Shown here: piece by piece, positions 6,343-14,116 of the stretch | Layout: every line of letters begins with the position of its first letter | Numbering within the stretch: position 1 is the first letter of the stretch | Assembly (NCBI GenBank): GCA_903925195.1 | Contig: CAIYEO010000038.1 | Span: forward strand, 1 to 15,784 | DNA: 15,784 bases | Origin: an uncultured Candidatus Saccharibacteria bacterium | GTDB taxonomy: Bacteria; Patescibacteria; Saccharimonadia; Saccharimonadales; UBA4665 | Direction: 5' to 3' | Notes under the pieces: generated by a model | Told to the model about the DNA's origin: nothing | Seen by the model: the letters and a program-made list of their open reading frames with translations, nothing else | Databases searched by the model: none | Translations under genes and position numbers: made by a program

Positions 6343-7673
6343 TTATTGCAGGAGAAATCAATGCATTGAATGGGCTAGTTGTTGATGTTATTACAACAAT
6401 AATTAATAAGCCAGCAATAAATACCATCCTTTTCATGGAGGAATATCCTGAAGTTATATTTCAGGTAATATCTTATGAAAATAAATACATAGCAAAATGC
6501 TTAAACCTTACGGGATCTAGTAAGCCGTATAAAGGAGCCAAGATACTAAGCTCAAATAAAGGGCTCATGGTACCAGTTGGCCCAGAGACTTTAGGGCATG
6601 TTTTTGATTCTCTAGGTAGACCCATAGATGTTGCTGCGAAAGATTTAAAACAAAGTTCAATGATTGATATTTTTGAGGAATCAAAACCTGACAGAAAATA
6701 CCGCAAACTAGAGACTGAAATTGTAGAAACTGGGATCAAAGCAATAGACTTTTTTACTCCATTCGTGAAAGGTAGAAAAATTGGAATTATAGGCGGTGCG
6801 GGTGTTGGAAAAACTGTATTAACGACCGAGATAATGCATAACGTAGGAAATAAAAAGGATAATCTAACTTACTTTGTTGGTATCGGTGAGAGAATGAGGG
6901 AAGGGCATGAGTTATTCAATACTCTAAAAGAAAAACAATTACTGGGAAGTAGCGTAATGTATTTAGGCCAAATGAATGAAAACGCTGCTCTAAGATCATT
7001 GGTTGGTATAACTGCTGCTAAATCTGCGCGTTATTTTAGGGATTCTAAGAAGAAAGACGTCCTGTTTTTTATTGACAACATTTATCGACACGTCCAAGCT
7101 AATAATGAATTATCTAGCATGATTGGCGAATTTCCAGCTGAAGGGGGCTATCAGCCAACTATGTATTCGGATCTTAAAAAATTTATGGAACAACTTGATT
7201 CGAATGATAATGGAGCAATCACCACAATACAGTCAGTCTTTATTCCGTCTGATGATCTATCCGATCCAGCAGTTGTTGAAATATCTCAACAGTTAGATGG
7301 TGTGATTGTGTTATCGCGATCTATTTTTGAGAGCGGCATACTGCCAGCTATTGATCTACTGCAGACTAACTCATCTCTCATATCAGAGGAAATTATTGGA
7401 AAAGAGCACTATGATTTAGTTGGTAGAGTTAAGAAGATATTGCAAAAATACGACTCACTAAAAGGGATTATTGCTGTTATTGGGGAATCTGAACTTTCGG
7501 AGAGTGACAGAAATGATTATCACCTTGCTCAAAAATTAATAGAATATTTTTCTCAATCTATGTTTGTAACTGAAGAATTAAATGGCAAGCCTGGTGAATA
7601 CGTATCAAGGGTAGATAATATCGCAGGCATAAAGGCAATTTTAGAAATGGGGTCAAATAATGTCAGTACCTGA
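6339..7673 (+). CDS. atpD: F1-like ATPase beta subunit (catalytic, divergent)
   Basis: 444 residues. An N-terminal beta-barrel is followed by the catalytic domain with P-loop GGAGVGKT (152-159), GERMREGHELF with the general-base Glu184 and Arg185, LGQMNE, Walker B FFIDNIYR (Asp246), GYQPTM, and IPSDDLSDPA. The chemistry needed for ATP hydrolysis is therefore in place. Notable changes are GILPAID where beta normally has GIYPAVD, so the adenine-stacking Tyr (E. coli Tyr331) is Leu335. The following DPLDSTSR is replaced by a degenerate DLLQTNSS, and DELSEED appears as ESELSES. The start overlaps gamma (ATGA) and the end overlaps epsilon by 14 bases. The enzyme is probably a hydrolase with altered nucleotide affinity or specificity; that last point is inference. 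Confidence 0.92.
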   Translation: MIIAGEINALNGLVVDVITTIINKPAINTILFMEEYPEVIFQVISYENKYIAKCLNLTGSSKPYKGAKILSSNKGLMVPVGPETLGHVFDSLGRPIDVAAKDLKQSSMIDIFEESKPDRKYRKLETEIVETGIKAIDFFTPFVKGRKIGIIGGAGVGKTVLTTEIMHNVGNKKDNLTYFVGIGERMREGHELFNTLKEKQLLGSSVMYLGQMNENAALRSLVGITAAKSARYFRDSKKKDVLFFIDNIYRHVQANNELSSMIGEFPAEGGYQPTMYSDLKKFMEQLDSNDNGAITTIQSVFIPSDDLSDPAVVEISQQLDGVIVLSRSIFESGILPAIDLLQTNSSLISEEIIGKEHYDLVGRVKKILQKYDSLKGIIAVIGESELSESDRNDYHLAQKLIEYFSQSMFVTEELNGKPGEYVSRVDNIAGIKAILEMGSNNVST

Positions 7674-7923
7674 AAAAAATGATATTTTGAATGTAAAATT
7701 TATATCCCCATTTGAAACTTTCTTTGAGGGTAGTGCTCAATCGGTTTCTGCCAGCGACATTTCAGGACCTTTTGATGTACTGCCAGGTCACAATAACTTT
7801 GTTGGATTATTAACTAGTGGCGATGTAAAAATAGTCTCTACTGATGGTCCTAAAAGCATTGGAATCAGCAAGGGTATAATTTATGTTTTCAATAACCAGG
7901 TTGAGGTCTTCGCAAACGTTTAA
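7660..7923 (+). CDS. atpC: F1-like ATPase epsilon subunit, beta-sandwich domain only
   Basis: 87 residues, compared with about 130-140 for usual epsilon. The sequence follows the N-terminal beta-sandwich that binds gamma and the c-ring, including FISPFETFFEG, a counterpart of PGHAPLLT (LPGHNNFVGLL), and GDVKI. The gene ends right after this domain, so the C-terminal helical hairpin, which in many bacteria inhibits ATP hydrolysis by inserting into the head, is absent. No frameshifted remainder is apparent downstream; 134 non-coding bases follow. The 14-base overlap with beta supports coupled translation. It is the last gene of the cluster before a separate promoter. Confidence 0.85.
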   Translation: MSVPEKNDILNVKFISPFETFFEGSAQSVSASDISGPFDVLPGHNNFVGLLTSGDVKIVSTDGPKSIGISKGIIYVFNNQVEVFANV

Positions 7924-7932
7924 TTCTAGATT

Positions 7933-7949
7933 ATTATCCTGTGGATAAT
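7933..7949 (+). other. Short hairpin/palindrome after the epsilon gene
   Basis: ATTATCC (7933-7939) pairs with GGATAAT (7943-7949) around a three-base loop, ten bases after the epsilon stop. No T-run follows, so it is not a standard intrinsic terminator, but it could stabilise or end the operon transcript. The right arm with its loop reads TGTGGATAA, identical to a DnaA box on the opposite strand; a single copy is not evidence of an origin. Confidence 0.35.
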
Positions 7950-7997
7950 CTCACCTCTGTAGGGAAAGATATACCTCTCAATCTATAAAAACAGGGG

Positions 7998-8026
7998 TTG
8001 CATAAAGCTTATGTAGAACCTAAAAT
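7998..8026 (+). promoter_or_regulatory. Sigma70-like promoter for the fibre gene
   Basis: -35 TTGCAT, a 17-base spacer, and -10 TAAAAT (5 of 6). It predicts a start near 8033 and a leader of about 25 bases with GGGG at 8043-8046 as ribosome site. A small palindrome, CATAA-AGC-TTATG (8001-8013), overlaps the -35 and could be an operator. It indicates that the fibre can be transcribed separately from the F1-like genes. Confidence 0.5.
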
Positions 8027-8057
8027 ATAGATAACCATTTAAGGGGATATTTATTGG

Positions 8058-11000
8058 ATGCTACCAGGTGATAAAACACATAGTAGCGAGGGAAACCAGA
8101 TAGGCGATTCTCGCTCTAGCAATAATGATACAAATGGTCAGCTTTCTAATGAAGGTTTGACTCCTGTTAATGCATCTCAAAATAATCTTCAGTCTCTCAA
8201 TGTTAGTGATCAGCAGGTTATAGATGCTGTTGGCAACAAACCAATTTCTGATTTAAACAACTTGACTTATTCAAATACGAAGAATAATATTCCTTCATCC
8301 AATAAATCATCTTCAAGAAAAAGACTCCTCACATCTATAGGGGCGGCTTTAGGTGGATTTATAATGTTAGGTGGATTGGCTTTTGGTGCAACCTATGTTG
8401 TTCATCAAAGCAATCAGAACAAGAAGAATACTTCAATAAATGCTTCAACCGTTTCGAAAACAATTTCAATAAAGGTTCCTCAGAATGCCAATCAGGCAGC
8501 GGTTCTATACAACCAGTCAGGGTTTAAAACAATTACCTTGAATGGTGATGTTAACGTTCAAGGCGGCCTTAATACTAAAGGTGATATTAATACTTCAGGA
8601 AATATTTCTGCTACCGGAAATTTGAACGTTCAAGGAGATTTTACTATTGCTGGAAATATCGACACTTCTGGTGATATTACTGCTAACAGTTTTTCTGGAG
8701 ATGGTGCAAACCTTACCAACCTAAGCGCCGATAACATTACTTCAGGCCAGATAGATAATTCACATCTGTCTCCAGACGTTACATTACTAGGCCAAACTAT
8801 CCCTTTGGACGCAATCCAGGCAAACATCGTATCTAGCATTAATGGTCTTGTTAATAATGGCGGAAATATAGATATTGTTGCTGGTAATAATATTGATGTC
8901 AGCACTGACCCAACTAATAATCAGGTAATAATATCATTACCTAATGGACTAGGTACAATTACCGGAGTTTCAGTAGGTGCTGGACTAACTGGTGGTGGTA
9001 CATCGGGTAATATTAACGTTGGCTTGGATAACCAAGTTACAGTTCAAGGTAATATAATCAATGGTACGGACGGCTTAGTTAAATTAGTAGCCGGTCTATT
9101 ACCGGTTGCAGACGGCTCTAATCTAACCAATCTTAATGCATCAAATTTAAGTTCTGGAACAGTTGCTAACTCCTTACTTAGTGGTAATGTAACTCTTGGA
9201 AATAATAATTTCAACCAAAACAATGGTTTAGTTCAGTTGAATAGTAATGGATATATTCCAGTATTAAATGGCTCTAATCTAACCAATCTTAATGCATCAA
9301 ATTTAAGTTCTGGAACAGTTGCTAACTCAAGACTAAGTAATAATGTCACACTACAAGGCAACACCTTTAATGGAGCTAATCAGTTACTACAGGTAGATCT
9401 TAATGGTAAGTTACCGGTCATTAATGGTTCTAATCTAACCAATCTTAATGCATCAAATTTAAGTTCTGGAACAGTTGCTGACTCAAGACTAAGTAATAAT
9501 GTTTGTTTAAGTCTTACGAATAATTGTTCCTATGTTAGTTTACAAGGTAATTCTCCAGCAGTGCAGACTGGTAATATAAACGTTTCAGGTACTATTTCGG
9601 CTACTAATTTAGTCGGAAATATTGATGCTTCTGAGATTTCATCAGGTATTATTAATTCTAGTAGACTGCCGATTAGTATAACCTATATGGGCAATAGCTT
9701 TAATGGCCCTAATCAGTTAGCTCAACTAGATTCGACTGGCATAATTAATGATCAATATCTTAGCTCTAATGTTACTAGAAATAATTCTAGCAACCATTTT
9801 ACTGGTGTATCTAATACATTCGATAATGGTATAATTGTAAACTCTATACAACCTTCTTCATCACCGTTAACAGTCGGTTCGACTAGTAATTCATTAAATT
9901 TACAGGGATCTGATAGCTCTACGTTCTCCAGTACAAATTCTGGACATACAACTTCTATTGGATTTAAAACACCAACCACTCCTATAGGTAATGTTGTCTA
10001 TCAATTTAATTCATCAGTGGCAGCAGGGACATATGAGGTCTGTACTACAGCTAATTTTACAACATGTACCTCAGGTGCTGGTGGAGGAATAGCTGGGTCT
10101 GGAACCATTGGACAGTTAGCTGTATTTGATCAAACAGGCTCAATAACTAGCTCTTCAATCAAAGAAAATACAAATAATGGAAATATAGATATCGGTACAG
10201 TCAATAGCAGTAATAATCCTGGTGGTTTTCAGCTAAATGTTGCAGGAGGAATTAATACTTCAGATGGTATATATGTAGGCACTCATCAAATTTGTGATGC
10301 TACAGGTTGTCAGATTGGTAGTAATCCTGGAAATAGTGCAATAACTAATAAAATCGGAGATAACTCTCCATTAACAAATTCGAATAATTATCAAACTGCC
10401 AACATAGACATACAATCTGCTAATTCAACAAATGTTGCAGCCATCATACAAGGAGCTAGCAATCAGAATGCTGATTTATTGGATCTGAGAAACTATAACG
10501 GATCTTATTCTGCAGGAACAATTTCTCAAAGTGGCAATAACATAACTGGTAGTGGCACTAACTTCACTAGTTCAATGAGTGGAGGAACCATAACATATCC
10601 TGACAGCTCAACAGCAACCATAACCTGGGTTAATGCCACACATTTAACTAGCTCAGTTTCTAAAACTGTTTCATCTGGTTCTAACTATTTGATTTCAGGC
10701 TTGAACCAAAATGTTGCAAGCGTTGATGCATCCGGTAATCTGAATATAGTTGGGAACTTTAAAGTTAATGGAGCACAGATTTCAACATCTAATCTAAGCA
10801 ATAGTTCAGATGTTGCTCTTCAATCTAAAAGTGCCAACTTTACTAGTACAAGTTCTGGTGCATTTGAAATTCAAGGGACAAATTCTAACAACAACCCTCT
10901 ATTCATAGCCAATGCTAATAATAATTCTATAGCAATAAATGCTAATCCAAATGCTTCATATTCACTTAATGTCGGAGGAATTGTTAATGCAACAGGTTTT

Positions 11001-13634
11001 GATATTAATGGCATACCAATCTGTTCTATTTCCGGCAGTGTAGTCGAATGTGCTCCTAAATCTGGATCTAATAACTATATCCAGAACTCTCTATCTACTA
11101 CTAACTATTCTGCAGGAACAATTTCTCAAATCGGTAACAATATAACTGGTATTGGTACTAACTTCACTAGTTCAATGAGTGGAGGAACCATAACATATCC
11201 TGACAGCTCAACAGCAACCATAACCTGGGTTGATTCAACCCATTTAACTAGCTCAGTATCTAAAACTGTTTCATCTAGTTCAAACTATGTTATTGGTTAT
11301 ACTTCAGGTCTTCAGACTGCCAATATTAAGTTAGCATCAGGATCTCCAACAGTAGCAACAGCTACTTTTCAGGGCGATTCGGTAATTGGATCACCCCAAA
11401 CTGCAAACATTGTTAACATAAACAATAGCGGTGGGACTACTGTTGCAGCTTTTGATTCGAATGGTAAATTAATTTTAGGAGCACAAGGTTCTCAGACAGG
11501 TAAGTTAGTCTTTAATGGTAAAAATTCTAATTCTAACTCGATTACTATAACTGGACCTGATTCACCTTTGGGCAACTTTACATTAAGTATACCGACTATA
11601 ACTGGTAATTCTCAGATTTGTACTAGCTATGATAATAATTGTAATTATGCGACTAGCAACTCTAATTCTAATGGGTATGTAAGACTTAGTCCCACAAATG
11701 GATCTGATAATGGAGACATCAATGTTACAGGTGTTATCCAAGGCGGATCATTCAATAATACAAATAATAGTTTTTCAGTATCATCAAATGGCGACATCAT
11801 TGGAGCTAGCCTTAATGTAGGTGGAATAATCAACGGTCAGGGAGGTCTAGCAATTGAAGGAGACACATATATCAATACTAATAATGGTTCGGGTAATACG
11901 AACATAGGTAATGGAGGCAATACGGGCAACGTATCTATTGGTAACCTGAGTGGTGCGCTTAATCTTCAGGGATCAGATTTGAGCATTATATCTAATGGTT
12001 TGCTTGCTGGATATCTATCCAATCAGGCTTATGCAATAGTTCTTGGAAGTAATAATAGTGTAACGGGATATTATATTCTGCAAAATGCAGCTACGACTAA
12101 CACTGTTGCTATTAGCCAGTCTAACGTTGATAATGGAAATAATACTGCTTTAATTACCGCTCCAGACATAAGTGGGGAGTTGATTGTTGCCCAAGATCCG
12201 AATAGCACTCAGTTTACTCAAAATGGCAATATTACAATAAACGGAACATCTACCGCTAACAATATTATTGGTACGAGCTCAATTAAATTAAATAATTCAA
12301 ATGTTTGTGTAGAAAATCAGGCTTGCTCAGGTTATCAGGCGAGTGGCAACTATGCTCAGCTAGGCGTTAATAATCTTTTCACAGGCACAACCAATACATT
12401 CAATGCCATAAATGGTACTAGCATTCAAGGAAGCAACTTAACGATTGGATCATATTCAACTGGAAAAGTTACACAATCTGCAAATACAATAACAGCACAA
12501 GCAGGGAATGGAACAGCCTTCACTAGTGCTATGGTCGGCGGAACAATCACAATCAATACAACTCCAACACCAACTGTTGAAACTATAACTGCAGTGCCTA
12601 CATCCACTACACTAACAGTAAGTGGTCCTGGCACAAGTATAGGAACCAACACAACCTACTCCATCTCTTATGGTTTCAAAGTAGATGCTAGTGGTAACCT
12701 CAGCACTGCTGGCACCTACAATGGAAACACATTTACCAGCTCATCATTATCATTTTCAGGAAGTACTGCCAACATATCAGCAGCGACTTTAAATCTTAAC
12801 GATAATAAATCAACTAATACAACAAATATTGGAACTAATGGAACATCAGGACTAGTCACTATTGGCAGCTCATCTAATAACGTCACTATTGGTGCGGCAA
12901 CCACCATCAATAGCTCCGCATCTATATACAATAACTCTGCCTCTGGTTTTCAGGTTGGACAAAATAGCTCAAGTGCGAATATTTATTTAAAAGTGGATAA
13001 TTCTAGTGGAATAGTTACTATAGGAAATTCGCTCGCTAATATATCCGTTAATAACACAACTGGAAATATTACATTTACAGGTACCGTAAACTCACCTCAT
13101 TCAAAGCAAATTATATTATCGCCAGAATTTGCTGGCGCAGTATTGGATAGTGGTTCTGCTTTTGACCAGCCAAATACCACAACTATTGGAACAATGACAG
13201 CAGGTTTTGATACTACAATTGGTAGTTTATCTGCAAGGCCAGGAGAAAATAATTATTCATGGACTACTAGTCAAGGCGCTAATCAAAGTTACGATGTTAT
13301 ATTACAGGTTCCGCTGCCTTCTGACTTCAATACATTTAACAATACTACGAATAGCAATATCCAAATAGACACTAAAGGCACGAGTGGTAGCTCTATTTCT
13401 GCATGGCTTTGGAACAATAATAGTAATGAATCAAATTGGTCAAAAAATAATTTGACTGGATGTAGTCTTACAGTAGGTTCTGCTTGGGCAACACAGAACA
13501 CTTGTGCTTTAAGCGCTATAACTGATAACAGCGCTAATGGCATGATGACCTTTAGGGTTAGATTAACTGCGGCGTCAAACAATGGAACTGTTCAGCTTGG
13601 TAATATTACAATCAACTATACCTCTAAGTATTAG
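8058..13634 (+). CDS. Giant membrane-anchored surface fibre / repeat protein
   Basis: 1858 residues. A low-complexity N-terminus (1-86) is followed by SSSRKR, one membrane helix (about 91-115) and then some 1740 residues expected outside the cell. This type II anchor puts the N-terminus in the cytoplasm. The exterior part is very rich in Asn, Ser, Thr and Gly and poor in charged residues. It contains stacked beta-strand repeats (GNLNVQGDFTIAGNIDTSGD), three near-identical 52-residue units (about 353-497), a duplicated module of about 64 residues (about 814-878 and 1015-1079) with a diverged third copy near 1465-1540, and further repeats such as NIGTNGTSGLVTIG. The last about 170 residues, from the stretch KQIILSPEFAGAVLDSG, look like a globular cap that I recall at the ends of other CPR fibre proteins. 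All 14 cysteines occur in seven close pairs. The likely role is host attachment or cell-surface contact; no enzymatic motif is seen. It lies directly behind the F1-like cluster. Confidence 0.85.
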   Translation: MLPGDKTHSSEGNQIGDSRSSNNDTNGQLSNEGLTPVNASQNNLQSLNVSDQQVIDAVGNKPISDLNNLTYSNTKNNIPSSNKSSSRKRLLTSIGAALGGFIMLGGLAFGATYVVHQSNQNKKNTSINASTVSKTISIKVPQNANQAAVLYNQSGFKTITLNGDVNVQGGLNTKGDINTSGNISATGNLNVQGDFTIAGNIDTSGDITANSFSGDGANLTNLSADNITSGQIDNSHLSPDVTLLGQTIPLDAIQANIVSSINGLVNNGGNIDIVAGNNIDVSTDPTNNQVIISLPNGLGTITGVSVGAGLTGGGTSGNINVGLDNQVTVQGNIINGTDGLVKLVAGLLPVADGSNLTNLNASNLSSGTVANSLLSGNVTLGNNNFNQNNGLVQLNSNGYIPVLNGSNLTNLNASNLSSGTVANSRLSNNVTLQGNTFNGANQLLQVDLNGKLPVINGSNLTNLNASNLSSGTVADSRLSNNVCLSLTNNCSYVSLQGNSPAVQTGNINVSGTISATNLVGNIDASEISSGIINSSRLPISITYMGNSFNGPNQLAQLDSTGIINDQYLSSNVTRNNSSNHFTGVSNTFDNGIIVNSIQPSSSPLTVGSTSNSLNLQGSDSSTFSSTNSGHTTSIGFKTPTTPIGNVVYQFNSSVAAGTYEVCTTANFTTCTSGAGGGIAGSGTIGQLAVFDQTGSITSSSIKENTNNGNIDIGTVNSSNNPGGFQLNVAGGINTSDGIYVGTHQICDATGCQIGSNPGNSAITNKIGDNSPLTNSNNYQTANIDIQSANSTNVAAIIQGASNQNADLLDLRNYNGSYSAGTISQSGNNITGSGTNFTSSMSGGTITYPDSSTATITWVNATHLTSSVSKTVSSGSNYLISGLNQNVASVDASGNLNIVGNFKVNGAQISTSNLSNSSDVALQSKSANFTSTSSGAFEIQGTNSNNNPLFIANANNNSIAINANPNASYSLNVGGIVNATGFDINGIPICSISGSVVECAPKSGSNNYIQNSLSTTNYSAGTISQIGNNITGIGTNFTSSMSGGTITYPDSSTATITWVDSTHLTSSVSKTVSSSSNYVIGYTSGLQTANIKLASGSPTVATATFQGDSVIGSPQTANIVNINNSGGTTVAAFDSNGKLILGAQGSQTGKLVFNGKNSNSNSITITGPDSPLGNFTLSIPTITGNSQICTSYDNNCNYATSNSNSNGYVRLSPTNGSDNGDINVTGVIQGGSFNNTNNSFSVSSNGDIIGASLNVGGIINGQGGLAIEGDTYINTNNGSGNTNIGNGGNTGNVSIGNLSGALNLQGSDLSIISNGLLAGYLSNQAYAIVLGSNNSVTGYYILQNAATTNTVAISQSNVDNGNNTALITAPDISGELIVAQDPNSTQFTQNGNITINGTSTANNIIGTSSIKLNNSNVCVENQACSGYQASGNYAQLGVNNLFTGTTNTFNAINGTSIQGSNLTIGSYSTGKVTQSANTITAQAGNGTAFTSAMVGGTITINTTPTPTVETITAVPTSTTLTVSGPGTSIGTNTTYSISYGFKVDASGNLSTAGTYNGNTFTSSSLSFSGSTANISAATLNLNDNKSTNTTNIGTNGTSGLVTIGSSSNNVTIGAATTINSSASIYNNSASGFQVGQNSSSANIYLKVDNSSGIVTIGNSLANISVNNTTGNITFTGTVNSPHSKQIILSPEFAGAVLDSGSAFDQPNTTTIGTMTAGFDTTIGSLSARPGENNYSWTTSQGANQSYDVILQVPLPSDFNTFNNTTNSNIQIDTKGTSGSSISAWLWNNNSNESNWSKNNLTGCSLTVGSAWATQNTCALSAITDNSANGMMTFRVRLTAASNNGTVQLGNITINYTSKY
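9114..9501 (+). repeat. 156-bp tandem repeat in the fibre gene (52 residues per unit)
   Basis: A 59-base core begins at 9114, 9270 and 9426. The first two cores are identical and the third differs at two bases. The spacing is exactly 156 bases, so each unit is 52 codons and the reading frame is kept. The core encodes GSNLTNLNASNLSSGTVA. Between cores the sequence has diverged, which points to duplication followed by selection or gene conversion on the core. Diverged relatives lie upstream (about residues 214-245) and downstream (about 520-575). Confidence 0.9.
10506..10689 (+). repeat. Duplicated beta module in the fibre gene, copy 1
   Basis: About 184 bases nearly identical to 11106-11289, exactly 600 bases downstream, including a 75-base stretch without a difference (10557-10631). 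It encodes a Gly/Thr/Ser-rich module with GTNFTSSMSGGTITYPDSS and THLTSSVSKTV. The pattern resembles small beta modules of fibre and phage tail-type proteins. Confidence 0.88.
11106..11289 (+). repeat. Duplicated beta module in the fibre gene, copy 2
   Basis: Second copy of the 10506-10689 module, 200 codons later. Differences are concentrated at the edges, for example N-A-T in copy 1 versus D-S-T in copy 2. A much more diverged third relative lies around 12450-12690, where GTAFTSAMVGGTIT is still recognisable. Confidence 0.88.
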
Positions 13635-13641
13635 ATCGAAA

Positions 13642-14055
13642 CTAAGAGAGTAGAGTAGAGTCTATAACATCTATAAGTTCTTTGGGAGAGAGTTCAGCCT
13701 TTATCTTATAACCAGCACTATATTCTTTTGCTTTTGTTATATCTCCAGGCGTAGAGGAGTTGCTAAGAAATATTAATTTAAATGATCTCGTATCATAGTC
13801 CTGTTTTTTTAGTTCGTCAATGACTTCAAAGCCATTTAATTCTGGCATATTTATATCCATTAGAATAAAACTTGGCTTAAGCTGTAGGATAGTTTTTACT
13901 GCTTGATTGCCACTATTTGCTACCTCAACCTTATAGCCAGCTATTTCTAGCTGTAGCTTGAGCAGGTTAGCGATAGATACATCATCTTCCGCAATGACTA
14001 TCTGGAAATTATTTCTTTTTGGGTTGTTTTGTATTGGTGAATTATTATCGGACAT
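13642..14055 (-). CDS. Stand-alone response-regulator receiver domain (CheY-like)
   Basis: 137 residues. A polar N-terminal tail (1-16) is followed by a single receiver domain and no output domain. It has the acidic pocket EDD (Asp24, Asp25), the phosphoacceptor Asp67 in MDINMPELNGFE, the switch Ser98 (FLSNSS) and the conserved Lys119, here followed by Ala rather than Pro. All residues for phosphotransfer from a histidine kinase are present. No kinase or partner is encoded in the window. The gene converges on the fibre gene with only seven bases between stops and no terminator visible there. The ATG lies five bases from the foot of a strong hairpin, leaving almost no room for a normal ribosome site. 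Confidence 0.9.
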   Translation of the reverse strand: MSDNNSPIQNNPKRNNFQIVIAEDDVSIANLLKLQLEIAGYKVEVANSGNQAVKTILQLKPSFILMDINMPELNGFEVIDELKKQDYDTRSFKLIFLSNSSTPGDITKAKEYSAGYKIKAELSPKELIDVIDSTLLS

Positions 14056-14060
14056 AAATA

Positions 14061-14101
14061 AAAATAACTTTCTAGCATATTATAGCGTAGAAAGTTATTT
14101 T
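14061..14101 (-). terminator. Hairpin terminator between the two minus-strand genes
   Basis: A 14-base perfect inverted repeat, AAAATAACTTTCTA (14061-14074) with TAGAAAGTTATTTT (14088-14101), around a 13-base loop. Read on the minus strand it lies behind the 159-residue membrane protein and is followed by a T-rich run. The stem is AT-rich, so its strength is uncertain. It is symmetric enough to act in both directions. The loop contains TATAAT on the minus strand, which could be a -10 for the receiver gene, though no -35 fits. Confidence 0.55.
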
Positions 14102-14116
14102 TAGTTTATCTATTTT

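Noticed and set aside
4091..7673. Alpha and beta genes considered as flagellar or type III secretion ATPases (FliI-like) or Rho.
   Set aside because: The order with delta, gamma and epsilon, the alpha arginine-finger motif, and separate alpha and beta genes identify F1-type subunits.
7940..7948. TGTGGATAA, a perfect DnaA-box match, suggesting a replication origin.
   Set aside because: It is a single copy explained by the hairpin 7933-7949, with no cluster of boxes, no dnaA and no unwinding element nearby.
9114..9501. Evenly spaced repeats considered as a CRISPR-like array.
   Set aside because: Repeats are in frame, encode a continuous protein, and the sequence between them is related rather than unique spacers.
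9752..9979. Open frames on the minus strand across the fibre gene (also near 8630-8905, 12425-12652, 12716-12931 and 13289-13582).
   Set aside because: They arise opposite the repetitive Asn/Ser/Thr codons of the fibre, have no ribosome sites, and their translations look like compositional artefacts.
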